Under the pieces are notes generated by a model. The model searched no databases and was not told the origin of the DNA. It saw only the letters and a program-made list of their open reading frames with translations. 53,889 nucleotides of DNA from Clostridia bacterium. Its GTDB lineage: Bacteria > Bacillota > Clostridia > Christensenellales > CAG-138. Location: the NCBI GenBank assembly GCA_030533005.1, contig JAUNJX010000010.1, forward strand, positions 1 through 53,889, read 5' to 3'. Every line of letters begins with the position of its first letter. The first letter of the stretch is position 1. Below are positions 17,763-25,471 of the stretch, in pieces. The translations under genes and the position numbers were made by a program.

Positions 17763-19579
17763 TTTTGCGCCTCCTCGCGCTCCAAAACAAGGCGGAACTG
17801 CGTTTCATAGAGTTCTCGATAAACGCCGTTTTTGGATAGCAGCTCGTCATGCGTGCCCTGCTCCACGATCACGCCGTCCTTGAGCACCAGAATTCTATTG
17901 GCGGAAAGTATGGTGGAAAGCCGGTGGGCGATCACGAGGCTGGTGCGACCCACCATCAGCTTCTCTATGGCGTTTTGGATGGCCTGCTCGGATATGGAAT
18001 CCAGCGCGCTTGTCGCTTCATCCAGCACGAGCACCCTTGGGTTTTTGAGCATGACGCGCGCGATGCTCAAACGCTGTTTTTCGCCGCCTGAAAGTTTTAG
18101 CCCGCGATTGCCCACGACGGTGTCGTAGCCGTTCGGCCAACCCATGATGGCGTCGTGGATGTTGGCCATCTTGCAGGCTTGCTCCATTTCCGCCTGCGTG
18201 ACGTCCGGGTTCGCGTATTGCAGGTTTTCGCGGATGGTGCCGTTGAAAAGATACGTCTCCTGCGAAACCATGCCGATCTGCTTGCGCAACAGATCGAGGT
18301 CGTATTGGCGCACGTCCACATAGTTGAGCTTGACGCTGCCCGCCGTAACGTCGTAGAGGCGGGGGAGAAGGTTGACGAGCGTGGATTTGCCACTGCCGGA
18401 AGGGCCTACGATGGCGTACATTTGTCCAGGCGGCACGGTGAAGCTCACATCGCGGATAACGGGTACCTCCGGCGTGTAGCTAAAGGCCACATGAGAAAAC
18501 TCAATATGCCCTGTGTTGACGGCGGGGCGCTGGGGGACGCGGGGGCTTGTAATGGCGATCTGCCGATCCAAATACTCAAAGATGCGGTTAAAGAGCGCAA
18601 GAGAGCGCGTAAAATCCACGTTGATGTTGAGAAGCTGTTCAACGGGACGGTAGAGCCTGTTGATCAGTGCCACGGTGGCGGTGACAGTACCCACGCTAAG
18701 CGAGGGATTGACGCCCTCGATCATGAACCAGCCGCCCGCAAAATAGATGAGCAGCGGCGCCACCTGCGTAAACATCCCCATCACCATGCGGAACCATTTG
18801 CCGCTGCGCTGCTCCTTCAAGGAGATCTGCATGACCTCCTTGTTGACGCTTTCAAAGCGGCCGTATTCGTAATCCTCTTTGGAAAAGAGCTTGACGAGTA
18901 GCGACCCTGAAACTGATAAGGTTTCGTTGATGATCTGATTGAGCTCGTCCTGCTTGGCGCGGCTCTGTGTGAGCAGCTTCCAACGGGTCTCGCCCACGGT
19001 GCGGCTGGGAATGACAAGCAGCGGTATCACGACGATACCTACGATGGCAAGCTGCCAGCTCATGGAAAAGAGCGCGATCAGCGTAGTGGTAAGGATGGCG
19101 ATGTTGCTGACTACGTTGGTCAGCGTATTGGAAATGACCTGCGCCACGCCCGAAATGTCGCTTTCCATGCGTGTGATCACGTCGCCCTGCTTCTCCGTGG
19201 TGAAAAACGCGTGGGGCATGTCCTGCAAATGCCTGTACATCTCGTTTTTCATATCGAATACGATGCGCTGCGCGATCCAGGCGTTGATATAGCTTTCCAG
19301 CACGCTTATGACCTGCGAGAGGGTAAGCGTTACAAAGGCTGCCAGCAACAGCTTGATAAGCAGCTGCATGTCCTTGCCGATGAGCGCAGAATCCACGATG
19401 CGACCCGTGATGATGGAAGGGAGCAATCCTATGCCCGCCGAGAGCAGGATGGCTGCAAATACCAGCAAAAACTGCCACAGGTATGGGCGCAGGTAGGAGA
19501 AAATGCGCGAAAGCAGCGCTCGCGTGATCTTGGGCGCTGCTTTCTTTTCTTCTTCGGTTAAAAATCTGCTTGGCGGCAT
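17759..19579 (-). CDS. ABC exporter half-transporter (MsbA/MDR type)
   Basis: 606-residue half-transporter: membrane domain of six segments (residues about 25-330) fused to an ATPase (about 360-595). The ATPase has Walker A GPSGSGKST, Q-loop VSQETYLF, signature LSGGEKQRLS, Walker B VLVLDEATSALD and H-loop IAHRLST, all intact. It would act as a homodimer or with a partner not present here. It lies 26 bases after the acyl-CoA ligase gene and overlaps the TauE gene, so it is probably in the same minus-strand operon. Substrate unknown; the neighbouring acyl-activating genes make a lipid-like cargo possible but unproven. Confidence 0.9.
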   Translation of the reverse strand: MPPSRFLTEEEKKAAPKITRALLSRIFSYLRPYLWQFLLVFAAILLSAGIGLLPSIITGRIVDSALIGKDMQLLIKLLLAAFVTLTLSQVISVLESYINAWIAQRIVFDMKNEMYRHLQDMPHAFFTTEKQGDVITRMESDISGVAQVISNTLTNVVSNIAILTTTLIALFSMSWQLAIVGIVVIPLLVIPSRTVGETRWKLLTQSRAKQDELNQIINETLSVSGSLLVKLFSKEDYEYGRFESVNKEVMQISLKEQRSGKWFRMVMGMFTQVAPLLIYFAGGWFMIEGVNPSLSVGTVTATVALINRLYRPVEQLLNINVDFTRSLALFNRIFEYLDRQIAITSPRVPQRPAVNTGHIEFSHVAFSYTPEVPVIRDVSFTVPPGQMYAIVGPSGSGKSTLVNLLPRLYDVTAGSVKLNYVDVRQYDLDLLRKQIGMVSQETYLFNGTIRENLQYANPDVTQAEMEQACKMANIHDAIMGWPNGYDTVVGNRGLKLSGGEKQRLSIARVMLKNPRVLVLDEATSALDSISEQAIQNAIEKLMVGRTSLVIAHRLSTILSANRILVLKDGVIVEQGTHDELLSKNGVYRELYETQFRLVLEREEAQK

Positions 19580-19605
19580 ACGATCCTTTCCGGGGCCTAG
19601 CCCCG

Positions 19606-21390
19606 TTACGCCTGCATGTTTGCCATTTCTCTTTCGGCTTCTTCCTCCAGCACCCTGTAGGCGACCTTGCCGACAAGTGTCTTGGGGAGGCTGTCGCGGA
19701 ATTCGATATCATAGGGCATGGCGTATTTGGCAATGTGCAAACGGCAGTAGGCAAGCAATTCCTGCTTGACGGCGTCCGAAGCTGCGACGCCGGGCTTTAG
19801 CATCACAAACGCCTTGACCCTTTGCATCTTGTAGGGATCCGGCACGCCGATAACGCAGCTCATATGCACCTTTTCATGTGCGTCCAGTATGTTTTCAAGC
19901 TGTGCGGGATACACGTTATAGCCCGAGGTCACGATCATGCGCTTGATACGGCCGCGGAAGAAGATGAAGCCGTCGTCATCCATCATGCCAAGATCGCCCG
20001 TGTAGACCCAGGTCAGCCCGTCCGCATGCTTGCGCAGCGTGTTGGCGGTCTCGTCGGGGTGCTTGATGTATTCCTGCATGACCGTGGGGCCTGCAAGGAG
20101 TATTTCGCCTTCCTCGCCGTAGGGAAGCTCCTCATCCGTGCCGGGCTTGACAATCTTGTAGTAGGTGTCGGGGAAGGGGAGACCGATGCTGCCCTCCTTG
20201 ACCATGTGAATGGGCGTGAGGCAGGAGGCCGTCACACATTCGGTCGTGCCGTAACCCTCGCGTATCTGCACGACGGAATGATGGTCGTAGAGAAACGCGT
20301 CGAATTTCTTCTTTAATTCCACGGAAAGAGAGTCGCCGCCGGAGAAAACGCCCTTTAAGCAGGAAAGATCGGCGTTGCCCATGCTGGGCAGACGCAGCAG
20401 CGCTTCGTATAGCGTAGGTACGCCCGCGATGAAGTTGCATTTGTATTTGGTGATGAGCTTTGCGTAGCTCTTGGCGGTAAAGCGCGGTACGAGTATGCAG
20501 CGGCCACCGTTTGCAAGCATGGAATGGATGCAAACGCCCAGCCCAAACCCGTGGAAAAGCGGCATGGCCGCCAACATCCTGTCCCCGGGACGGAACATGG
20601 GGTTCATGGCGACGATCTGCTCGGCCAGCGCGTTAAAGTTGAGGTTGGAGAGAAGTATGCCCTTGGTCGTGCCTGTCGTGCCACCGGAATACAGGATGAC
20701 GGAGGGATCATCGCCCTTGCGCTCCACCTTGTAGTTCCAGAAGCAGCAGCGGCTCAGGCGCATAAAATCCTCCCAGCGGATCACGGGAGCGTCCTTGGGT
20801 ATCTTCTCGATCTTGCGTCCTTCGGTGAGCATGTAGCCGGAGCGGATGGGCTCGGAAAGCTCGTCGCGGATGCTGGCGATGACCACGTTCACGATGGAGG
20901 TGTTTTGCCGCACGGCTTCGATCTTCCCATAAAACTGATCCAGCGTGACGACGGTGACGCTTTCGGATTCGTTGAGATAGAATTCGATCTCCTTTTCGCT
21001 GGAAAGGGGATGGATCATGTTGGCGACGCCGCCCACAAGATTGACGGCATAAAACATGAAGATCGCCTGTGGGCAGTTGGGCATGGCGATGGTGACCTTG
21101 TCGCCCTCGCGTACGCCGATGGTCTTGAGAGCTTTAGCGCATTCCTCGACCTGCTCGACAAGGCGGCGGTAGGTCGTGGCGCGACCCATAAAGTCAAGCG
21201 CGATGTAGCCGGGATACTTTTCTGCGATCGCCCGCACGCGCTCGAACATGGAGCCTTGGAAATAATCCAGATGCGCGGGGGCTTCACCTAAATTTTTGAT
21301 CCACGGGGTCTTGGCGGTGATGGTTTCCTGCGCGGATGCGTCTTCAAAATCCCGCACGCAGGGCATAGCTTCTGCAACGTTTTCTATCAT
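19606..21390 (-). CDS. acyl-CoA ligase, AMP-binding (long-chain fatty acid type)
   Basis: Adenylate-forming enzyme, 594 residues, activating a carboxylic acid to its CoA thioester. ATP loop YSGGTTGTTKG, adenine motif GYGTTE, TGDLGMMDDDGF, GRIKRMIVTSGYNVYP hinge and the C-terminal catalytic Lys in LPKTLVGKV are all present. The closest match by motif is FadD/LcfA; substrate length cannot be read. The ATG is only 3 bases beyond the stop of the E2-like acyltransferase gene, so expression is coupled to it. Confidence 0.88.
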   Translation of the reverse strand: MIENVAEAMPCVRDFEDASAQETITAKTPWIKNLGEAPAHLDYFQGSMFERVRAIAEKYPGYIALDFMGRATTYRRLVEQVEECAKALKTIGVREGDKVTIAMPNCPQAIFMFYAVNLVGGVANMIHPLSSEKEIEFYLNESESVTVVTLDQFYGKIEAVRQNTSIVNVVIASIRDELSEPIRSGYMLTEGRKIEKIPKDAPVIRWEDFMRLSRCCFWNYKVERKGDDPSVILYSGGTTGTTKGILLSNLNFNALAEQIVAMNPMFRPGDRMLAAMPLFHGFGLGVCIHSMLANGGRCILVPRFTAKSYAKLITKYKCNFIAGVPTLYEALLRLPSMGNADLSCLKGVFSGGDSLSVELKKKFDAFLYDHHSVVQIREGYGTTECVTASCLTPIHMVKEGSIGLPFPDTYYKIVKPGTDEELPYGEEGEILLAGPTVMQEYIKHPDETANTLRKHADGLTWVYTGDLGMMDDDGFIFFRGRIKRMIVTSGYNVYPAQLENILDAHEKVHMSCVIGVPDPYKMQRVKAFVMLKPGVAASDAVKQELLAYCRLHIAKYAMPYDIEFRDSLPKTLVGKVAYRVLEEEAEREMANMQA

Positions 21391-21393
21391 CGT

Positions 21394-22266
21394 TTAATAC
21401 ACAACCTCTTCAGATAATGGGAGCTCCAAAAGCTCCGGATTCTCAAGCAGATGCCGAAGCAGCCGCAGGGTCTTGGAATAATAATAGCCGTCCGCGATGC
21501 GCTCGTCTATGGTAAGCCCAAGGCGCACGGTATCACGCATTTCAACATGACCATCCGCATCAAAGAACGGGCGCAGCTTTTTTTCGCCGACCAAGCAGAA
21601 AACGGAGTTCGTACCCCAGTTGGTCAGATGATGATAGCCGCTGCCCAGCTTGATGGAGCCTACGTTGGTAAGGACGACGGAGGAATAGTACGGGTCGGAG
21701 CCGATCAAAAAGTCGGGACACCATCCATGCTCATCCAGCCTGCAAATGATCCATACCAAGAATTTGGCGAAAAAGCGGGGCATTTTGTTGAGTATCTCCA
21801 TGCTGCTGGAGGAGGTGTCCAGCTTGTCGCTGCGGCAGCCGCGGATCTGCTTCAATATTTTGGCGCGGATGGACTGCAGCGTATCATCGGGGTCTGCGTA
21901 GATCAAGGCGAGCGCTTCACCGCCTTCATCCGCGAATTCCTTTTTGACAACAAAGGCGGCGCTGAGCTTATAACGCTCATAGACGTTCTTGTTGCAGATG
22001 AAGCGATTCATCTTGGGACGCAGATGGACGGTCTTGAGTATGGCGCATACGATGAGCTGGAACATCTTAAAAGGAAAATCCTGCTCCTGTTCGTTTTTCT
22101 TTGCGACATATGCGTTGAGGTTGGTCAGATCGATGGTTTCCGCGATGTAGGCTTCGTTGTCGCAGCGATTGGGATAGATCAACGGCACGATGAAGTGCAT
22201 CGCATCCAGTTCACGGAGCAGCCGCCCATCCTTGCGGTCGCCCCATCTCCGTTTGGGTTTTTCCAT
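21394..22266 (-). CDS. E2-like acyltransferase (CAT fold) lacking catalytic His
   Basis: 290-residue protein resembling the catalytic domain of 2-oxo acid dehydrogenase E2 acyltransferases or chloramphenicol acetyltransferase, without lipoyl or peripheral-binding domains. The C-terminal half has TNVGSIKLGSGYHHL (E2-like strand) and LTIDERIADGYYYSKTL, which corresponds to the HxxxDG active-site motif of this fold. The His of that motif is Glu here (DERIADG), so ordinary acyl transfer chemistry is doubtful. TAGGAGC lies 8 bases before the ATG. It is coupled to the acyl-CoA ligase downstream, so it may use or sense the thioester made there. Fold assignment rests on motifs only. Confidence 0.6.
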   Translation of the reverse strand: MEKPKRRWGDRKDGRLLRELDAMHFIVPLIYPNRCDNEAYIAETIDLTNLNAYVAKKNEQEQDFPFKMFQLIVCAILKTVHLRPKMNRFICNKNVYERYKLSAAFVVKKEFADEGGEALALIYADPDDTLQSIRAKILKQIRGCRSDKLDTSSSSMEILNKMPRFFAKFLVWIICRLDEHGWCPDFLIGSDPYYSSVVLTNVGSIKLGSGYHHLTNWGTNSVFCLVGEKKLRPFFDADGHVEMRDTVRLGLTIDERIADGYYYSKTLRLLRHLLENPELLELPLSEEVVY

Positions 22267-22342
22267 TACTAAAAGCTCCTACAATTCTTTTATTCCAGCA
22301 TGCCTCATGGGCGTGCTGCAACTTACATAGTAATTAGGCGGA

Positions 22343-23191
22343 TTACTGCGCGCTTTCGGCGTTTGCCTCCGGCGCGGGCGACGGCGTATCCTCGATTGGA
22401 TCCACGTCTTTTTTATAGAGCATAGTGGCGTACACTGCGATAGCGGCGGTTACGGCCGCTATGAGAATTTCGATCACGGCGATGCTGGAGATGATGCCTT
22501 GCTGGTAGAGCACTGCAAAGAAATCCACACCCGCATGCAGCAGGATCGCAATAGGATAAAGAATAAAGCGCTTCCGCTTGACAGCCATGAACACGAGAAC
22601 GGAAAGGGAAATATGCAGCGCGATAGCCGTCATACGCTCGAGGCCGCTTACATAGAACATAGCGGCGCCCGTATTGACGAGGGTATCAATGGAAGCTTGC
22701 AGCGAAGCGGCTTGATCGCCCGCTGCCGCGAGCATGGCGTCAGCGCCGATGGCGTTGAGCGAAAGAACGAACGCCAGGCTGGAAATGGCGGAAAACCCAG
22801 CCAGCAGAATGGATTCGATGCCGCCGTGGCCAATGCCGTACATGACAGAGGTGTTTTTAGAGTTTTGCTTGCGCAGCAGCCACTTGAACGCAACAAAACG
22901 GCCTGTTTCCTCAAAAACGCCCGCGGCGAGCGCGCCATAGGTCGCATAGACCCAAGGGTTGGCGTTCATGAAGGTGGGCAGCTTGCCGTCGCCTACAAGC
23001 ACAAGGCGGTGGCAAATGGATTCCAGCACAAAAACGAACACGACGAAAATGACGGCGCCCCAAAGCGCCGCAGACCATTTGGCGCGGGTCTTTTTGCGCC
23101 AAAGAATAAGCAGCAGGATCGGTACGCCAATACTCAAAAGCGCGGATGTGACCATCCCGGCTATTTTGGCTGATGATACAAGCGGTTCCAT
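22343..23191 (-). CDS. YhfC-family membrane protein (putative intramembrane protease)
   Basis: 282-residue membrane protein with about eight hydrophobic segments. GVFEETGRFVAFKWLL, YGIGHGGIES and HAGVDFF fit the YhfC family, proposed to be intramembrane metalloproteases related to CAAX proteases by EExxR and His motifs. The C-terminus is a Pro/Glu/Ala tail. The open frame reaches 23233, but AAAGGAG lies 5 bases before the ATG at 23191. A promoter with exact 17-base spacing precedes it, so it heads the minus-strand group down to 17034; 76 bases separate it from the next gene and contain an imperfect hairpin without a T run. Confidence 0.72.
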   Translation of the reverse strand: MEPLVSSAKIAGMVTSALLSIGVPILLLILWRKKTRAKWSAALWGAVIFVVFVFVLESICHRLVLVGDGKLPTFMNANPWVYATYGALAAGVFEETGRFVAFKWLLRKQNSKNTSVMYGIGHGGIESILLAGFSAISSLAFVLSLNAIGADAMLAAAGDQAASLQASIDTLVNTGAAMFYVSGLERMTAIALHISLSVLVFMAVKRKRFILYPIAILLHAGVDFFAVLYQQGIISSIAVIEILIAAVTAAIAVYATMLYKKDVDPIEDTPSPAPEANAESAQ

Positions 23192-23236
23192 GAATACTCC
23201 TTTAAAATATATGCATACTCCATAACAATTCATACT

Positions 23237-23265
23237 ATTCTAGCGCACATGGCCGTATTGTGCAA
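23237..23265 (-). promoter_or_regulatory. promoter of the yhfC-like gene
   Basis: Minus strand: TTGCAC (23260-23265), 17-base spacer, TAGAAT (23237-23242), about 45 bases upstream of the ATG at 23191. It diverges from the rubredoxin-gene promoter at 23318. Confidence 0.6.
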
Positions 23266-23317
23266 GTGGGCGTTTTCCTGGACGGCAGGTTGAAGAAAAT
23301 TGCCGCGCATATTTGTG

Positions 23318-23346
23318 TTGACGAAAGGAAAATGTTGGTATATAAT
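23318..23346 (+). promoter_or_regulatory. promoter of the flavin reductase-rubredoxin gene
   Basis: TTGACG (23318-23323), 17-base spacer, TATAAT (23341-23346). The 19-bp palindrome at 23355 covers the expected start of transcription, so binding there would block the polymerase. Confidence 0.8.
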
Positions 23347-23354
23347 AAATTGAA

Positions 23355-23373
23355 ATTAAGAATAATTCTTAAT
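23355..23373. promoter_or_regulatory. PerR-like operator, copy 1
   Basis: Perfect palindrome ATTAAGAATAATTCTTAAT (9-1-9). An identical copy sits at the same place relative to the perR promoter (24163-24181). It agrees with the known PerR box at 10 of 14 positions by eye, so a PerR operator is the simplest reading. Confidence 0.8.
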
Positions 23374-23445
23374 AACAAAAAGAGATAAACGAAGCAAGAT
23401 GTTGGCAATACTGAAAAGATGAAAAGGAAACGGGAGGTAGTTTTC

Positions 23446-24105
23446 ATGCAAGACACAAGGAATGTGGCGAGGCAGGGCGAGAACGCTGCCGAGGTGGATA
23501 ATAAGGCGATGTTCGCGCTTAGCTACGGGCTGTTTGTTCTTTCTGCCAAGGATGGGGAAAAGGACAACGCCTGTATCATCAACACGGTGACGCAGATCAC
23601 CAGCACCCCCAACCGCATCAGCATTGCGGTGAACAAGCAAAATTTCACGCACGATATCATCAAAAAGACCGGCATGTTCAATGCATCTATCCTTACGGAG
23701 CGTGCACCCTTTGCCATATTTGAGCGCTTTGGCTTTGCAAGCGGCAGGGATAAGGATAAGTTTGCGGGCTTCCCTTCAGTTGCGCGCAGTCAAAATGGAC
23801 TTCTTTATATAACGGATTGTGCCAATGCATTTTTGTCCGCCAAGGTGATCGACGCCTACGATTACGGCACGCATACCTTGTTCATTGCGGATATGACGGA
23901 GGGCAAGGTGCTAAACGCCGATCCTTCCATAACCTACGCCTACTATTTTGCGCACACCAAGCCCAGGCCCAAGCCTGCGGAGAAAAAGGTAAAGGGGTTT
24001 GTGTGCAAGATATGCGGCTATGTTTACGAGGGCGACACGCTGCCCGTGGATTTCGTCTGTCCGCTTTGCAAGCACGGCGCCGCTGACTTTGAACCGCTGA
24101 CATAA
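23446..24105 (+). CDS. hrb: flavin reductase-rubredoxin fusion (high-molecular-weight rubredoxin)
   Basis: 219-residue redox protein. Residues about 20-155 are a flavin-reductase-like FMN domain (MFALSYGLFVLSAKDG, NTVTQITSTPNRISIAVNKQNFT in family style); residues about 170-219 are a rubredoxin with both iron-binding CxxC pairs, VCKICGYVYEG and CPLCKHGAADF. This architecture is that of Moorella Hrb, which passes electrons from NAD(P)H to flavodiiron oxygen/NO reductases and rubrerythrins. GGGAGGT precedes the ATG at 23446; the frame is open to 23419 without a site. Its promoter has the same palindrome as perR, placing it in the peroxide regulon. No flavodiiron protein is in the window, but rubrerythrin is. 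Confidence 0.85.
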   Translation: MQDTRNVARQGENAAEVDNKAMFALSYGLFVLSAKDGEKDNACIINTVTQITSTPNRISIAVNKQNFTHDIIKKTGMFNASILTERAPFAIFERFGFASGRDKDKFAGFPSVARSQNGLLYITDCANAFLSAKVIDAYDYGTHTLFIADMTEGKVLNADPSITYAYYFAHTKPRPKPAEKKVKGFVCKICGYVYEGDTLPVDFVCPLCKHGAADFEPLT

Positions 24106-24124
24106 AATCTTTTCCATTTTCTGC

Positions 24125-24153
24125 TTGACAAAGCGTCGGGCATGATGGATAAT
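24125..24153 (+). promoter_or_regulatory. promoter of perR-rbr
   Basis: TTGACA (24125-24130), 17-base spacer, GATAAT (24148-24153); the palindrome begins 15 bases after the start of the -10, nearly as at the hrb promoter (14 bases). Confidence 0.75.
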
Positions 24154-24162
24154 ATAAATGAA

Positions 24163-24181
24163 ATTAAGAATAATTCTTAAT
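24163..24181. promoter_or_regulatory. PerR-like operator, copy 2
   Basis: The same 19-bp palindrome as at 23355-23373, base for base, indicating autoregulation of perR and co-regulation with hrb. Confidence 0.8.
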
Positions 24182-24233
24182 AGCAATTTTGCGATATACT
24201 GGGCGACATACTGGATGAAAGGAGGCGACGAAA

Positions 24234-24653
24234 CTGGAAGAAAGAATATTGCGAAACACCACGCAGCGGCAGCTTGTGCTCAAAATCGTCAACGAGAGCA
24301 TGGATCATCCCACGGCGGATAAGATTTATGAGCGCGCGCGGCAGGTCGATCCAAGCATAAGCGTCGGTACGGTTTACAGAAACCTGAACCTGCTTTCGCA
24401 GCTGGGGGAGATACTCCATTTGACCGTTCCGTCCGGCCCCGATCATTATGATTTCAACCTGCAGGATCATTACCATTTTTTTTGCAGGCGCTGCCATAGG
24501 GTGGAGGATATGAAGCAGGTGGAGGTCGCCATCAAAACGAATGCCGGTGCGCTTATGCCGGGCTATCGGCTGGAAGGCCATAAGCTGATCTTCTTTGGCC
24601 TCTGTCCCGCATGCATCGAAGGGAAAACGAAGGAAGACACTAAGGCTGTGTGA
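24234..24653 (+). CDS. perR: peroxide-responsive repressor PerR (Fur family), CTG start
   Basis: 139-residue Fur-family metalloregulator. The winged helix spans about residues 1-85 (RQLVLKIVNES, HPTADKIYERA, SVGTVYRNLNLLSQ). Residues matching the regulatory metal site of Bacillus PerR are present: His of HPTAD, Asp of HYDF, both His of DHYHFF and Asp of VEDM; the structural zinc site is CRRC and CPAC. This pattern favours PerR over Fur or Zur. No ATG is available: AAAGGAGG (24218-24225) lies 8 bases before an in-frame CTG at 24234 and 23 bases before the TTG at 24249, so CTG is the likely start. It has its own operator upstream and rubrerythrin downstream. Confidence 0.82.
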   Translation: MEERILRNTTQRQLVLKIVNESMDHPTADKIYERARQVDPSISVGTVYRNLNLLSQLGEILHLTVPSGPDHYDFNLQDHYHFFCRRCHRVEDMKQVEVAIKTNAGALMPGYRLEGHKLIFFGLCPACIEGKTKEDTKAV

Positions 24654-24731
24654 CCCAACCGCAGGAAGCGGATCGATATACGGACATCCAAACCATTGCA
24701 CTATATTAAAAACATCAGGAGGAATTGATTC

Positions 24732-25271
24732 ATGGAAAAGAAACTCGAAGGCACCAAGACGGCGCAGAACCTTGCAGCAGCATTCGCGGGTGAATCCCAG
24801 GCGAGGAACAAGTACACCTATTTCGCATCCGTAGCCAAGAAGGAAGGCTATGAGCAGATCGCGGCTATTTTCCTTGAGACGGCGGAGAACGAGAAGGAAC
24901 ATGCGAAGCTCTGGTTCAAGGAGCTGGGCGGTCTGGGCAACACGGCGGAGAACCTCCTGCATGCGGCCGAGGGTGAAAACTACGAGTGGACGGATATGTA
25001 TGACGGCTTTGCCAAGGACGCCGAGGCTGAGGGCTTCACAGCGCTTGCCGCCCGCTTCCGCGCAGTGGCCAAGATCGAAAAGACCCATGAAGAACGCTAT
25101 CGCAAGCTGCTTAACAACGTCGAGGTGCAGGCTGTATTCGCAAAGCAAGGCGTAACCATTTGGGAATGCCGTAACTGCGGCCATCTGCATATCGCCGCGG
25201 AAGCGCCCAAGCTGTGCCCCGTTTGCATGCATCCCCAGAGCTTCTTTGAAGTGCGCAAGGAAAACTATTGA
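24732..25271 (+). CDS. rbr: rubrerythrin
   Basis: 179-residue non-haem diiron peroxidase that reduces hydrogen peroxide with electrons from rubredoxin-type donors. The N-terminal four-helix bundle carries the diiron ligands (Glu in [21 protein letters not shown] and IEKTHEER), and the C-terminal rubredoxin-like domain has CRNCGH and CPVC. GGAGG precedes the ATG. It follows perR by 78 bases without an evident promoter of its own, so it is likely co-transcribed, and hrb two genes upstream is a plausible electron donor. Confidence 0.95.
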   Translation: MEKKLEGTKTAQNLAAAFAGESQARNKYTYFASVAKKEGYEQIAAIFLETAENEKEHAKLWFKELGGLGNTAENLLHAAEGENYEWTDMYDGFAKDAEAEGFTALAARFRAVAKIEKTHEERYRKLLNNVEVQAVFAKQGVTIWECRNCGHLHIAAEAPKLCPVCMHPQSFFEVRKENY

Positions 25272-25303
25272 TCTGTTTTCCTTCCTAAAGCATAGTTAAA
25301 AAA

Positions 25304-25337
25304 GCCCGCCGCGGTTTCGCCGTGGCGGGCTTTTTTT
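25304..25337 (+). terminator. intrinsic terminator after rubrerythrin
   Basis: 11-bp stem (25304-25314 with 25320-25330, one G-T pair), loop of 5, then seven T (25331-25337). Confidence 0.88.
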
Positions 25338-25366
25338 ATGCGGCGCATGGAGAAAAAACGTGTATC

Positions 25367-25388
25367 ATCGCATGCGATATGGTACAAT
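25367..25388 (+). promoter_or_regulatory. promoter with palindrome before the lactate operon
   Basis: TGG-TACAAT gives an extended -10 (TACAAT at 25383-25388). Immediately upstream is a perfect 12-bp palindrome ATCGCATGCGAT (25367-25378), well placed as an operator. The controlling protein is unknown; lactate operons elsewhere use GntR-type regulators. Confidence 0.5.
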
Positions 25389-25471
25389 ATACAGAACAGT
25401 TCAAAAGAGGCGAAAAGCCTGTCAAAATGTATGTATGTGAATCGAATAGAGCGACAGCGGGGAGGTAAAGC

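Noticed and set aside
22267..22342. Intrinsic terminator between the YhfC gene and the E2-like gene
   Set aside because: A mismatched CAGCA-GCC/GGC-TGCTG stem exists but is followed by GAATAAAAG on the minus strand, not a T run.
24177..25232. 351-codon open frame opposite perR and rubrerythrin
   Set aside because: Antisense to two sure genes and starting inside them; no family resemblance or start signal.
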